Of a stretch of 64,000 nucleotides of DNA, positions 10,638 through 19,990 are shown one piece after another. Origin of the DNA: Nostoc sp. LEGE 12450 (GTDB lineage Bacteria > Cyanobacteriota > Cyanobacteriia > Cyanobacteriales > Nostocaceae); the NCBI RefSeq assembly GCF_015206895.1, contig NZ_JADEXU010000027.1, positions 1-64,000 of the forward strand. Direction: 5' to 3'. Positions within the stretch are counted from its first letter, which is position 1. Each line of letters begins with the position of its first letter. The notes beneath the pieces were generated by a model. It worked only from the letters and a program-made list of their open reading frames with translations, did not search any database and was not told the DNA's origin. The position numbers and the translations under genes are program-made.

Positions 10638-10712
10638 GGTGACTGGGGATTAGGGAGTAGGGAGTAGGGAGCAAGGAGCAGGGTGAAAATAACCGATGCC
10701 CCATGCCTAAAA
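10638..10712. repeat. Heptamer-type tandem repeats (STRR-like)
   Basis: From about 10645 the sequence runs GGGATTAGGGAGTAGGGAGTA and continues as related GGGAGCA/AGGAGCA units. Such short tandemly repeated heptanucleotides are well known in heterocystous cyanobacteria. They fill the gap between the DUF928 gene and the kinase gene. Confidence 0.6.
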
Positions 10713-11699
10713 TTACTTCGTAGATACTAATAAAGGAGCTGTGACAATCTCCTTCAAGCTAACTGAGGAGAGTAGTTCTTCCCATTGCTTGTTAAGAGTT
10801 ACATTGCTCGGTTGAGTGCTATGTAGGGCTGCAAGTGTTTCTACGCAGTCATACCAAACGCCATGTTTACCAAAAGCTGCCGCCCGCTTCAGAGCATCTT
10901 TTTGCTCCATTGCTGTTGTCAGTTCAGCATTAGGCTGGATGCGCTGAATCCAACCATCGACATAAGGCGTATTTGGGCCGAGCTGTCCATCAAGTTTGAC
11001 AGCTAGAAACCAATGGTAGTTTTTTCCAACTGCTAAAGCGGGTGCTTTGGCTGGTAATTTGACAGCAACTACCCCAGCTTTGAGAGCAACAGGAATGGTC
11101 ATTTGATACTGTGTATTGCCAGCTTCATCCTTGAGGCTGAACACAGCTTCTTCTGCATTAGAAGCAGGGAGATATACCAGAATTGTGGGACGTTCAGACA
11201 CTGTTGTGCCATAGAAGCTTTGGGGTAGGAGTGCAATTAGGGCTGCTGGGCCTGTTGTACCTACAGTTGAATGATTTAAGTAGTAAGTACCAACCCGAGA
11301 AGCTCCTCCACTTGCCTGTTGAGGAGCATTTTTCTCTGCGCTAGGTGTAAAGAGTTCGCCTCTAGAAGCTCCTCCAGTTGCTTGTCTGGGAGCGCTTTTG
11401 CCAGCACTGGGTGTAAAGAGGTCGCCTCTGGAAGCTCCTCCAGTTGCTTGTCTGGGAGCGCTTTTGCCGGCACTGGGTGTAAACAGACTACCACGGGAAG
11501 CTCCTCCAGTTGCTTGGCTGGGAGCGCTTTTGCTAGAAGCAGGGATAAAGAAATTACCACGGGAAGCTCCTCCGGTTGCTTGGTTGGGAGCGCCATTGTT
11601 GATTGGTGGGGTAAATGTAACAGCATTGGCACTATTCAATGTAGTACTGGTGAATAGAGCGATGACGCTTAATGCACTAGCTAAATATCGACGTTTCAT
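10713..11699 (-). CDS. DUF928 family exported protein with internal repeats
   Basis: Called from MKRRYLASALS, 328 residues; an ATG five codons upstream is less likely. Residues 1-26 are a signal peptide ending SANA. About residues 35-145 hold five near-identical repeats of roughly 22-23 residues with the core APxQATGGASRGxLFTPSA, the last one degraded. The remainder is the DUF928 domain (from about 150, with RPTILVYLPASNAEEAVFSL and PNTPYVDGWIQR). DUF928 proteins are cyanobacterial, exported, of unknown function and often lie beside CHAT-TPR proteins and CHASE2 kinases, exactly as here. All three genes point left, which suggests a shared signalling or cell-envelope role; that is inference. 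Confidence 0.88.
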   Translation of the reverse strand: MKRRYLASALSVIALFTSTTLNSANAVTFTPPINNGAPNQATGGASRGNFFIPASSKSAPSQATGGASRGSLFTPSAGKSAPRQATGGASRGDLFTPSAGKSAPRQATGGASRGELFTPSAEKNAPQQASGGASRVGTYYLNHSTVGTTGPAALIALLPQSFYGTTVSERPTILVYLPASNAEEAVFSLKDEAGNTQYQMTIPVALKAGVVAVKLPAKAPALAVGKNYHWFLAVKLDGQLGPNTPYVDGWIQRIQPNAELTTAMEQKDALKRAAAFGKHGVWYDCVETLAALHSTQPSNVTLNKQWEELLSSVSLKEIVTAPLLVSTK

Positions 11700-11959
11700 G
11701 ATGTAGCACCTCATTTGAGAAAAGTAATACTAAATACATTGATGCTGATTGTGGAAAAAAGCTGGATAAATCTTTTTGGCTGAGAGTCAAAGGCTTCAAT
11801 ACCTACTAAAAATATAAACGAAACCTGAATTTTATACCGTAAAAATTTGTACAAATTACTAGAACCTTACTAAGTAAGTTTACTTAGATAAAAAGAGATG
11901 CAGAAAGCAGAGCGAAGTTTGCGGTTTAAATCCACTAAATCTCCTTCCTGCTACCTTCT

Positions 11960-14512
11960 TTACAGCCAGTTACCAACCAAAACAAAGGCAGACCAAAAGA
12001 AAGGATCGTGGAAATCAGTTTGACGGATTAAGTTGATTTGGGCTTGTCGCAGTGCTTCGGCTTTAGTGATTTTGGGCTGTCGCAATTGCTCATAGAAGCG
12101 CGTCATCAGCATCTCGGCTGCTTTATCTTTGACGGGCCAGAGAGTGGCAATGGTTGAGCGGGCACCAGATTTGACAGCCAAGCCTGCTAGTCCAAGAACG
12201 GCGCGATTGTCACCTGCTGCTGTATCGCAGGCACTCAGTACTAGCAACTCAATTGCTTTCGATGATTCACCACCCCGATTTTTGAGAAGTTCTGACAATT
12301 CCTTAACGTTGACTTCTCCATCCCAAGTCAGTAGGAAGGTATCTTCAAGGCGGGAGCTAAACTGTCCGTGGGTTGCCAGATGGACAATATCGGCACTACT
12401 AGATTTGACGCGACTGGCAAGGGCTTGACTAGTGAATTGCTGGTTGAGCAACATCGAAGATCGGACTGCCTTCGAGATTTGCTTAACTTCTAATTCTACA
12501 GCTGGTAAAGCACTGAAACCATTACGAGATTGGCTGATACCGCCGACGATCGCATTAATGTGATTTGCTTGGAGCGATCGCGCACTCATCAATTGCATGC
12601 CCGGTGAGAGGGCAACAGCATACTTTTCGATCAGATATTGCTTCCCATCATACAAAGCTGATATGGGAATATTACGTAATCGACCATCCAAAACAAATAC
12701 TAGTGTTTGGGTATCTTTAAAAGCTTGATCCATTTCGGCAGGACGAATTAACCAACTATAAATTTCTTGGGACAAGCGATCGCGCTCTTTGGAGTTGGAG
12801 ACAGGATTGAAGGCAACTAATAATTTTTCTAGAGTTTGTTCGATGTCGGCTTGAGCTTTTCGTGTCACATAATAACGCAACGGTTGTCCGGTTTTGGAAA
12901 GGATTACCGCTAGGCGATCTGGCAAGATAATCGGATAAACAACAGTTGCATTGGGGTCAATTTGGTCAATCTGCTGAGATATATCTAAGCAAGCTTCCCG
13001 GAAAAAGTTATCGAGTTCTGCAACTTGGAGTGCCTCAATCAAGTCACGAGCTTCCATTAGTTCTGCTTGACTAGGTTGCTGATCTAGGAGTAAACCCACA
13101 AGTTCTCGGTAAACAGGCTCCACACTTTCACGGAAGGAGAACTGAACATCGGGGTTGACTGAAACTAAATCTCCCCTGATTGACTTTAAAGCTTTGACCG
13201 CTTCAGTATAAGCAGTAATTGCTTCTGGGCGATCGCCCTGTTCTTTATACAACTGTCCCACCTGCCAAGCAGATTGAGCAATGATATCCTCAGCTTGGAG
13301 TTGACGTGCAATTTTGAGGGATTTCTGAGTTAACTCCTGCGCTTGTGATAACTGCTGTGTACGACGATAGAGTTTTCCCCACTGATGCAATGCGTAAGCT
13401 TCTGCTTGAGCATCCTGGATCTGCTGTGCAGACTTGACTGTGACTGCCATGAGTTGCGCCAGGTCTTTCATCGGTATGATTTGGCTAGAATTTGACTGCC
13501 GATTCAGTGAGGCAACAAAATTAATAGCTGCGTAGAGAGAGGTATGACTGGGGGGCAGCTCTGTGAGTTGTTTTAGTAATTGAGGCGCGAATGGGGTAGC
13601 CAATTCAGGCTTGTCATAGTCAAGGAAAAGTTTGAAATGCCCTAAACGTGCCTGTAAGCGATCGCCTGGATTTGTCGCTACCTGTTCTGCTTGTTCAAAG
13701 TAATCTAATGCCGCCTTTGGATCTTTTAAGTCTACGGCGGTTTTTCCTAAGCTTAGTAGGATGGAACTCAACTGAGGTGTAATTTCAATTTTACGAGCGA
13801 TCGCTAAACTTTGCTCTAACACCTGTTGGCTCTTGCCAGAGTCGCCAATCATCAACAGGGCTAAACCAAGCGATCTTAGCCCACTAACTTTAATTTCCGA
13901 ATCTGGCATTGCTCCTAGCTTTTGATTTAGCTCCTCCAACTGCTGTTTAGAACGGCGATAAAACCCCAAACTTTGTAAAGCTTGTGCCTGGTTAATTTGA
14001 CTACCCAAGCTGCCCATTTTATCGCCTGCTAGATCATAATATTTTTGAGCTTGTTGCCAACTTTCAAGAGCAGTTTCGGCTTTGCCATTGTGCAATTGCA
14101 AATTTGCTTTAGTATTGAGTGCCTGTGCCCAGAGAATCGCATCAGCAGAGGGAATAGAGGTTTGTAAGAGTTTTAAGCTTTGCTCAATAGACTCTTCGGC
14201 TGCTTTCCATTGGTTAAGTTCTTGTTGTGCCAGTGAAAGGTAACTTAAGCTTAGGGCTTCGTTAAGGCGATCGCCTTGAGTATGGTAGTCTTGTGCTGCC
14301 GTTTGCCAAATCATCACGGCTTCTGCAAAGCGTCCTGAACGGTAGAGGTTTCGTCCCTGTTCTATCTGGTTAGTAGAAGCTGGGGCATTCAGAGTAGATT
14401 TTGCTGATACTTGCACAGATGCTTTAACAGGAGTAATCGTCACTGCCAAACACAAGCTTAAAATACTCAGACCAATATATAGCCAACGACGTTCTTTGAT
14501 TGGGAAAGCCAT
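11960..14512 (-). CDS. TPR-CHAT domain protein
   Basis: An 850-residue protein with an N-terminal signal peptide or anchor (about 1-31), about ten tetratricopeptide-like helical repeats (about 50-470) and a C-terminal CHAT caspase-like peptidase domain (about 560-850). The catalytic pair is visible: His715 in HLATHGQFS and Cys762 in VLSACDTAAGD. CHAT proteases are cysteine peptidases of clan CD; some act in defence or regulated cell death, but most cyanobacterial ones have no known substrate. The TPR part should bind a partner. It is the first gene of a leftward series with the DUF928 protein and the CHASE2 kinase, separated from them by small gaps. Confidence 0.93.
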   Translation of the reverse strand: MAFPIKERRWLYIGLSILSLCLAVTITPVKASVQVSAKSTLNAPASTNQIEQGRNLYRSGRFAEAVMIWQTAAQDYHTQGDRLNEALSLSYLSLAQQELNQWKAAEESIEQSLKLLQTSIPSADAILWAQALNTKANLQLHNGKAETALESWQQAQKYYDLAGDKMGSLGSQINQAQALQSLGFYRRSKQQLEELNQKLGAMPDSEIKVSGLRSLGLALLMIGDSGKSQQVLEQSLAIARKIEITPQLSSILLSLGKTAVDLKDPKAALDYFEQAEQVATNPGDRLQARLGHFKLFLDYDKPELATPFAPQLLKQLTELPPSHTSLYAAINFVASLNRQSNSSQIIPMKDLAQLMAVTVKSAQQIQDAQAEAYALHQWGKLYRRTQQLSQAQELTQKSLKIARQLQAEDIIAQSAWQVGQLYKEQGDRPEAITAYTEAVKALKSIRGDLVSVNPDVQFSFRESVEPVYRELVGLLLDQQPSQAELMEARDLIEALQVAELDNFFREACLDISQQIDQIDPNATVVYPIILPDRLAVILSKTGQPLRYYVTRKAQADIEQTLEKLLVAFNPVSNSKERDRLSQEIYSWLIRPAEMDQAFKDTQTLVFVLDGRLRNIPISALYDGKQYLIEKYAVALSPGMQLMSARSLQANHINAIVGGISQSRNGFSALPAVELEVKQISKAVRSSMLLNQQFTSQALASRVKSSSADIVHLATHGQFSSRLEDTFLLTWDGEVNVKELSELLKNRGGESSKAIELLVLSACDTAAGDNRAVLGLAGLAVKSGARSTIATLWPVKDKAAEMLMTRFYEQLRQPKITKAEALRQAQINLIRQTDFHDPFFWSAFVLVGNWL

Positions 14513-15171
14513 AAATAATTACTAATACCCTAAAGAATAGTCACACTACTCACTTAAATATTGCCCAACTGATCGTGCAATCTATCACTTCTAGCTTTCA
14601 CGGAAAGTTATTTGTTGAGCGATCGCATAAAAGTTAAATACTGTAGTTTATGATTCTGGGCGGAAATCGCCGCGATCTTCAGCCCTAAAAAAGCCGTGCT
14701 ATACTAGCTAGCGTAAATTCAGCTACCATGTCAATTAACTCTACAAGTAGGGGTAATTCATGCATTGCTCCTACTTTGCAATTTCTGTGTTTTATCTGAG
14801 GTCGAAATCTCCGACTAATCTTATTTTGCGATCGCTAGCGACGAGCTAGTAGCCACGCTAATTCAACGACTCAGTAATCTGTTTAATCGTCACTCTTCCC
14901 TGCGGCATCTCGTACTTCCAAATAATTACAATGTGAGCATCCCTAATCTTCACTGCTCCAAATAGCATTCATTCTTACGACAGATATATTGTTAGTGTAA
15001 GTACGTCTATTAATATAGTCATAATCTCAGCAATTAGATGCTTGTAAAGAGATTTGCCTAGATGTTTTAATATGATTAAGGAATTTACAATTAAATGTAA
15101 TCCTATTATCAATAGACCATCTAATAGTTTCTGTAAGTTAATCCTTTATAGCAAGGTAGTAATTTCAAATA
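14513..15171. other. Intergenic region, 659 bases, with a possible gene remnant
   Basis: The spacer separates the divergent CHAT gene and a small membrane-protein gene. On the minus strand the frame ending in TAG at 14858-14860 reads KIRDAHIVIIWKYEMPQGR and then VTIKQITESLN. It looks like a real protein C-terminus, but no start or upstream body is present, so it may be a relic. I see no other gene or RNA. Confidence 0.35.
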
Positions 15172-15450
15172 ATGGAAAATACATTAATTGATAAAACTTT
15201 TCGTGACAGCGATGGCAAAATTGTTTTAGCTCAGATGCCAAACCTACCACTTATTGTTTGGATAGTAACCAGTTTACTAGCTCTAGTTTTTACAAGTGGT
15301 AAAATCAATACAGTTTTAGACGTGGTAGCAAATGGCTCTTTATTTACTTGGGCGTGGCTGGAATTATTTCAAGGAGTCAATTATTTTCGTAGAGCGTTAG
15401 GTCTTGCTGTATTGATTGGGATTATTGCATTAAAAATTCAGTATTCATAA
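15172..15450 (+). CDS. Small membrane protein
   Basis: A 92-residue protein: a polar N-terminus of about 25 residues, then hydrophobic segments at about 27-41, 49-65 and 73-88. The ATG reads MENTLIDKTFRDSDG. Composition and length look like a real short inner-membrane protein, but I recognise no family. It stands alone on the plus strand between two long spacers. Confidence 0.55.
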   Translation: MENTLIDKTFRDSDGKIVLAQMPNLPLIVWIVTSLLALVFTSGKINTVLDVVANGSLFTWAWLELFQGVNYFRRALGLAVLIGIIALKIQYS

Positions 15451-15465
15451 CGGACTTAGCAATTT

Positions 15466-15542
15466 AGGACTTACGCAAAAATTGCCAAAGAGCTTAACTT
15501 ATCGCAGAGAAGAGAAGAATTTTTAGAGTGTGCGTAAGTCCT
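15466..15542. mobile_element. MITE-like element, 77 bases, perfect 12-base ends
   Basis: It starts AGGACTTACGCA and ends TGCGTAAGTCCT, a perfect 12-base terminal inverted repeat. The interior is AT-rich and non-coding. Related ends (ACTTACGCAAAAC and TTTGCGTAAGT) bracket segments at about 33314-33409 and 38372-38460, so this is a family, probably non-autonomous. Confidence 0.6.
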
Positions 15543-15917
15543 ATAATTAAGCAAAATTATTTATATATTTTCATAGACTGTGGCTCTAGTCTATATACAT
15601 GAAATTCAGTACGCTATTTCAGCTAAACTGTAACTTTTCCAAACATACAATAAAGCCGACGTTGCAAAAACCATAAAAAGCTAGCCAGTTGGGAATCCCT
15701 AAAACTCATGGACGAATCAACTCTATCGGGTATCTTTCCAAAATTGTCGAAATGGTGAACGCATTGTAAAGGTTTATCTAGAATGACAATTGCTCGAAAT
15801 TGTTGAAATTATATTTAAAAGCCAGATTTTTCCCCTCGAAAACCAATCTGCAACTGCTTAGGGCTGCTCTTTTTTCCACGCAACATAGTTTACACAACCC
15901 TATTCATCAATATACTG

Positions 15918-15963
15918 ACGCAGCTACAGTGCCAAGTTGCAAAACCTGGCACTGTAGCTGCGT
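15918..15963. other. Perfect 17-base-pair hairpin
   Basis: ACGCAGCTACAGTGCCA at 15918-15934 pairs perfectly with TGGCACTGTAGCTGCGT at 15947-15963 across a 12-base loop (AGTTGCAAAACC). No U-tract follows on either strand, so it is not a standard terminator. It may be a structured RNA, a recombination site or a repeat element; there is no gene within it. Confidence 0.55.
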
Positions 15964-16232
15964 TGATATTTTATGTCAACCGACAATTAAGCTTAACTAG
16001 AAAATGTAACCGTATTGTAACGGTGGCTTGAGTTGACGTTGCAAAAGTTTACATTTAGAATGGAAGGCGGCAAAATACGATAAGTATTTATTCTTATTTA
16101 TCCTGATGATTTGAGATTCAATGAGTATATATTCCTGTAAATAGTCAAGATTAAATCTTCTAGAGTTCAAGATAGTTTACAAAAGTATAGATTCCTTAAT
16201 ATAATGAAATCAAAAGCGAGAAGGCAAATTGA

Positions 16233-17858
16233 TTGTCAGAAGTGATGAATGCTATTGAATTTCCCTGGCTAACAGCCATAATCCTCTTACCCTTGGTGGC
16301 TGCCTTAGCCATCCCCCTGATCCCAGACAAAGAAGGTAGAACTGTGCGGTGGTATGGTCTGGGAGTTGCGATCGCTGACTTTGCACTGATGATTTATGCC
16401 TTTTGGTATAAGTACGACTTTCAGAGTTCAACACTCCAATTTGTAGAAAACTATCCTTGGATACCGCAGTTAGGTTTGCATTGGGCTGTGGGGGTTGATG
16501 GTTTATCGATGCCCTTGCTGCTTCTGACAGGCTTAATAAATACCCTCGCAATATTCGCGGCTTGGAAAGTTACCACCAAGCCGCGATTATTTTATGGTTT
16601 GATGTTAGCGATGTACAGCGCCCAGCTTGGCGTATTTGTCGCCCAAGATTTGCTGCTGTTCTTCCTAATGTGGGAAATCGAGTTAGTGCCGATTTACCTG
16701 CTGATTTCCATCTGGGGAGGACAAAACCGCCGTTATGCGGCTACCAAATTCATTCTTTACACCGCCGCCGCATCAATATTTATCTTGATCGCCGGTTTTG
16801 CAATGGCATTCTCTGGAGATACCGTCACCTTCGACATGGCGACTCTGGGAATGAAAGAATACCCCAAAACCTTAGAATTGTTAGTTTACGCAGGTTTCTT
16901 GATTGCCTTCGGTGTAAAACTGCCGATTTTCCCTTTACACACTTGGCTACCTGATGCCCACGGTGAAGCATCTGCACCCGGTTCGATGATTTTGGCTGGT
17001 GTGTTGTTAAAAATGGGTGGTTATGCTCTCATTCGCTTCAATGTGGAAATGTTGCCCAATGCCCATGTGACTTTTGCCCCAGTGCTGGCAATTTTGGGTG
17101 TAGTTAACATTGTCTACGGTGCTTGCTGTGCCTTCGCTCAAACCAATCTCAAACGGCGCTTGGCTTACTCTTCAATTGCCCACATGGGATTTGTGCTGAT
17201 TGGGATTGCTTCCTACACAGAACTGGGTATCAGTGGTGCAGTATTACAGATGGTATCTCACGGCTTGATTGCTGCTAGCTTATTCTTCCTTTCTGGCGTG
17301 ACTTACGATCGCACCCACACCTTGATGATGGATAAAATGGGCGGTATGGCGAAGGTAATGCCTAAAACCTTTGCTCTGTTTACCATTGGTTCAATGGCTT
17401 CTCTCGCCTTACCCGGAATGAGTGGTTTTGTGGGTGAGTTGATGGTGTTTCTCGGTATCGCCAGCAGTGATGTTTACAGTTCCAGCTTCAAAGTTATAGT
17501 TGTCTTGCTGTCAGCAGTTGGTGTAATTTTGACACCAATTTATTTACTGTCGATGCTGCGTCAAGTGTTCTACGGCGATCAAAGTCAAGAGTTACACTTG
17601 GATGCTGTAATATCTGATGTCAAACCCCGCGAAATATTTATTACCGCTTGTTTGCTGCTGCCAATCATCGGTATCGGGTTTTATCCCAAATTAGCAACGC
17701 AGACTTATGATGTGAAGGCAGTAGAATTAGCCGCCCATGCTCGTCAAGTTCTACCAGTCGTTGCTCATCAACAACCATCAAGTCTGTACTCGCGGATTTT
17801 CTCTGCGCCAACATTGGCTAATTCTCAAGTTGAAAGTTCGATTAACATTTCTGAGTAA
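16233..17858 (+). CDS. ndhD: NAD(P)H-quinone oxidoreductase chain 4 (NdhD)
   Basis: A 541-residue antiporter-like membrane subunit of the NDH-1 complex in the thylakoid membrane, with about 14 helices. Family motifs are clear: [38 protein letters not shown] with the conserved Lys and the His/Asp of the proton path, and [18 protein letters not shown]. The respiratory and cyclic electron-flow form (NdhD1 type) is the likeliest, because no CO2-uptake genes (ndhF3, cupA) are next to it; that is inference. The frame opens with TTG at 16233; an ATG four codons later ([10 protein letters not shown]) matches where homologues usually begin and is an equally good start. Confidence 0.95.
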   Translation: MSEVMNAIEFPWLTAIILLPLVAALAIPLIPDKEGRTVRWYGLGVAIADFALMIYAFWYKYDFQSSTLQFVENYPWIPQLGLHWAVGVDGLSMPLLLLTGLINTLAIFAAWKVTTKPRLFYGLMLAMYSAQLGVFVAQDLLLFFLMWEIELVPIYLLISIWGGQNRRYAATKFILYTAAASIFILIAGFAMAFSGDTVTFDMATLGMKEYPKTLELLVYAGFLIAFGVKLPIFPLHTWLPDAHGEASAPGSMILAGVLLKMGGYALIRFNVEMLPNAHVTFAPVLAILGVVNIVYGACCAFAQTNLKRRLAYSSIAHMGFVLIGIASYTELGISGAVLQMVSHGLIAASLFFLSGVTYDRTHTLMMDKMGGMAKVMPKTFALFTIGSMASLALPGMSGFVGELMVFLGIASSDVYSSSFKVIVVLLSAVGVILTPIYLLSMLRQVFYGDQSQELHLDAVISDVKPREIFITACLLLPIIGIGFYPKLATQTYDVKAVELAAHARQVLPVVAHQQPSSLYSRIFSAPTLANSQVESSINISE

Positions 17859-17912
17859 ATTAACTTCCCATTAAGGGGTCTGCAAGTAAATTCTAAATTA
17901 TTAGGGCAATAA

Positions 17913-17940
17913 AGGGGTGGTTAGTTAGATAACTACCCCT
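17913..17940 (+). terminator. Hairpin terminator after ndhD
   Basis: AGGGGTGGTTA pairs with TAACTACCCCT (one G-U pair) across a short loop, followed by AACATTTTGGCTTTTTGG. It lies 55 bases after the ndhD stop. Confidence 0.6.
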
Positions 17941-17959
17941 AACATTTTGGCTTTTTGGA

Positions 17960-17991
17960 GGGGCGTAGGCATAGCCCGCCATAGGCATCGC
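17960..17991. repeat. Palindromic repeat, GCGTAGGC...GGCATCGC family
   Basis: GGGGCGTAGGCATAGCCCG followed by CCATAGGCATCGC is a member of the small repeat family also found at 10463-10491, 19155-19190, 21267-21302 and 22291-22320. Here it lies harmlessly between ndhD and the decayed SDR gene. Confidence 0.55.
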
Positions 17992-18017
17992 TTGTATTTC
18001 CCGACCGAGAAATAAAA

Positions 18018-18397
18018 CTAAATAGCAGAAGAATAGGCTTCATCCACCTTCAAAGTTGTGCCTGTAATAAACTTGGCATCATCAGAAATCAGAAAAGCAA
18101 TTATTTTAGCAAACTCTGCATAGGTAGTAGGACGACCAAGCATCAAATCCGAAGTCACATTCCAGCATCAATACGACCGAATTGAGCTAAAGTTGTCTCT
18201 ACTAATCGCTGTAAGTCTTGAAAATTGGTAATTGATCCTTGAGTAGCAATACCGCCCAATTCATCTGCTAAATCCAGAATCTCAGGCGATCGCGCCATCA
18301 GTGAAACCCTATAACCCTGCGCTGCTAACTCTCGCGCACAACCTGCGCCAATTCCTCGACTAGCAGCCGTAATAATCGCTACTTTTTGTGAATCCAT
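18018..18397 (-). pseudogene. Decayed short-chain dehydrogenase/reductase
   Basis: The N-terminal part is intact: MDSQKVAIITAASRGIGAG with the Rossmann TAASRGIGAG motif, continuing to LAQFGRIDAGM, then a stop at 18155. Downstream, in another frame, lies a normal SDR C-terminus (GRPTTYAEFAKIIAFLISDD, then AKFITGTTLKVDEAYSSAI and a TAG at 18018). The middle, about 130 residues with the YxxxK catalytic site, is missing. The gene therefore suffered an internal deletion with a frame change and cannot make an active enzyme. Confidence 0.82.
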
Positions 18398-18414
18398 ATA
18401 AGTAATTTAAATTC

Positions 18415-18981
18415 CTAAACTTTTCGTAATTTAGGATATAGCCAAGAACTAAACAAACGGCTAACTCTAGGCATAACAATATATGTCAATAGCAAAACCA
18501 TAGTAATGGTAATGATCAACGAAATAATTAAGGGAGGTAAGCCGCGAAGCAGTGGCGTTATAAATGTATTCAACAAATTAATCAACACAAATACAGCTCC
18601 CCAAGTTAGTAATGCTGTTTTATAGCGCGGTGGAGTTTTCAGTGGTTGACCGGGAAGAGAAAACCAAGCTTCTAATCCACAAATTTCTTGAACATCAGGA
18701 TCGGATTCCACCAAATGTTTACCTTGATTCAGCCAATATTCGCGATCGCGCGATGTCATCCACACCTTTAAATTTTGATAACCGTCAAACCGGAAGATGA
18801 TCACATATTCATTTCGCACTCCAAGTTGGGGACGAATCACGTTTGTTCCCAGATGACCTATATAGGTTCTGGCAACTCTGGTAATATCTTTCAACCAAGC
18901 TTCGTAAGCGCTTTCGCATCCTGGTTTGACAACTTGTGTAATGACCACGGTTACAAATTGATCGTCCTGTCCCATCTCCAT
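18415..18981 (-). CDS. ABM-domain membrane protein
   Basis: A 188-residue protein. Residues 8-105 form an antibiotic-biosynthesis-monooxygenase-like ferredoxin fold (VTVVITQVVKPGCESAYEAW, then NEYVIIFRFDGYQNLKVWM). The C-terminal part has two membrane helices (about 122-142 and 150-170) and a basic tail. Similar ABM plus two-helix proteins are found across bacteria, with no fixed function; the ABM fold can bind or oxidise small molecules or haem. It lies next to the decayed SDR on the same strand (17-base gap), a plausible former operon. Confidence 0.8.
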   Translation of the reverse strand: MEMGQDDQFVTVVITQVVKPGCESAYEAWLKDITRVARTYIGHLGTNVIRPQLGVRNEYVIIFRFDGYQNLKVWMTSRDREYWLNQGKHLVESDPDVQEICGLEAWFSLPGQPLKTPPRYKTALLTWGAVFVLINLLNTFITPLLRGLPPLIISLIITITMVLLLTYIVMPRVSRLFSSWLYPKLRKV

Positions 18982-19045
18982 TAGTTATGTCACCATGAAG
19001 TTAATAGTTGGAAGTTTTTGTAACCGTAGCATGGTTGAGTCATTC

Positions 19046-19984
19046 TCAAGTTAAGGAATACCCAATTTTTCCAACTTCTAATCGAACAACATTGGCGGGA
19101 ACAACCCCTGTGGGTGGGGGTAAAAACATTCCACCATTAGTTACAACATAAATCGCGGTGCGTAGGCGTAGCCCGTCGTAGACATCGCCATCACTTTGAC
19201 CAAAAGCTATGGCTGTGCTACCAATTACACCTGACTCGGCTTGAGCAATAATAGTAGTACTGCGATCGGGTGCAATTCGTACCACACTGTTATAAATGTG
19301 CGTTGCTCCATAAAGGTTGCCTTCTACATCAAAGGCAAAGTCATCAATATTGGTCTGCTCAACAAAAATTTCTGGCTCACCTGGTTTATTAGCGTTATCA
19401 ATGGGAATCCGCAACAACAACATTTTTTCTGTGTTTGAAACGTACAGGAAATCACCAAAACGCTTCAAGCCATTTGCAGCCGGAAACACGCTCTCTGAAT
19501 TGCTACGAGCCAGCATTGGATGTTCTAGCCAAATCGATCCACTGGGTTTAGCAATATCAATTAGCCAGATTGCACCACGATAAGAATCTGCTGTTAAATA
19601 CTGAGTGTCGGAAAGTGGCGTGATGCCATTGAGAAATATCGCATCTGGCAGTGTAAGCAAGGTTTCTACTGTCCCATCATTGGAAACTAAAGAAACCACG
19701 GGAATAGAATCAGCGTTCCAGCCTGTTGCCACCAAATTACCATTAGTAGTGAAAGCAAGACCACTTACTTTGCCTTCAACAGTGGCATGAATTTGCTGAT
19801 TGCCATCTGGGGTAATGCGAACAATCTTACCAACTTCATGATTGCTTACAAAGATTGTGCCATCGATTGCGATCGCTAGATTTTCCAAAAAAGTATTAAC
19901 TGGGAACGAGGCAATAATTTTAGCAGGTGCTAATTCAATCGGCTTATCTGCGTAAATAGGCGGTAAACCTGCGGAATTTCCCAT
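19046..19984 (-). CDS. SMP-30/NHL-like beta-propeller protein
   Basis: A 312-residue protein with repeated beta-propeller motifs of the SMP-30/gluconolactonase or NHL type ([54 protein letters not shown]). No signal peptide is visible. Such proteins may be lactonases or sugar-binding proteins; the metal ligands cannot be assigned by eye. Near the C-terminus the residues [10 protein letters not shown] come from a small repeat that is also found in the Uma2 gene at 21267. Here it is read on the opposite strand and adds in-frame residues. The SDR gene lies six bases upstream, so the two are co-transcribed. Confidence 0.78.
   Translation of the reverse strand: MGNSAGLPPIYADKPIELAPAKIIASFPVNTFLENLAIAIDGTIFVSNHEVGKIVRITPDGNQQIHATVEGKVSGLAFTTNGNLVATGWNADSIPVVSLVSNDGTVETLLTLPDAIFLNGITPLSDTQYLTADSYRGAIWLIDIAKPSGSIWLEHPMLARSNSESVFPAANGLKRFGDFLYVSNTEKMLLLRIPIDNANKPGEPEIFVEQTNIDDFAFDVEGNLYGATHIYNSVVRIAPDRSTTIIAQAESGVIGSTAIAFGQSDGDVYDGLRLRTAIYVVTNGGMFLPPPTGVVPANVVRLEVGKIGYSLT
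19155..19190. repeat. 36-base repeat copy inside a coding gene
   Basis: This 36-base stretch is identical to 21267-21302: it starts GCGGTGCGTAGGCGTAGCCC and ends GACATCGCCA. Its core is a palindrome-like GCGTAGGCGTAGCCCG/CGTAGACATCGC. On the minus strand it is open and encodes [12 protein letters not shown]. Confidence 0.85.
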
Positions 19985-19990
19985 ATCAAC

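Larger units (their letters stand above)
15451..16232. other. Intergenic region, 782 bases, upstream of ndhD
   Basis: It holds a 77-base inverted-repeat element (15466-15542) and a strong hairpin (15918-15963), each listed separately. A short frame near 15750-15780 reads NGERIVKVYLE and then stops, possibly a decayed gene end. The last 250 bases are AT-rich and should contain the ndhD promoter and leader. Confidence 0.45.

Noticed and set aside
11319-11706. Long open frames opposite the DUF928 gene
   Set aside because: They are side effects of the repeats in the real gene and have biased, repetitive composition.
15800-16000. 66-codon plus-strand frame across the hairpin
   Set aside because: It runs through a perfect non-coding hairpin and has no family features.
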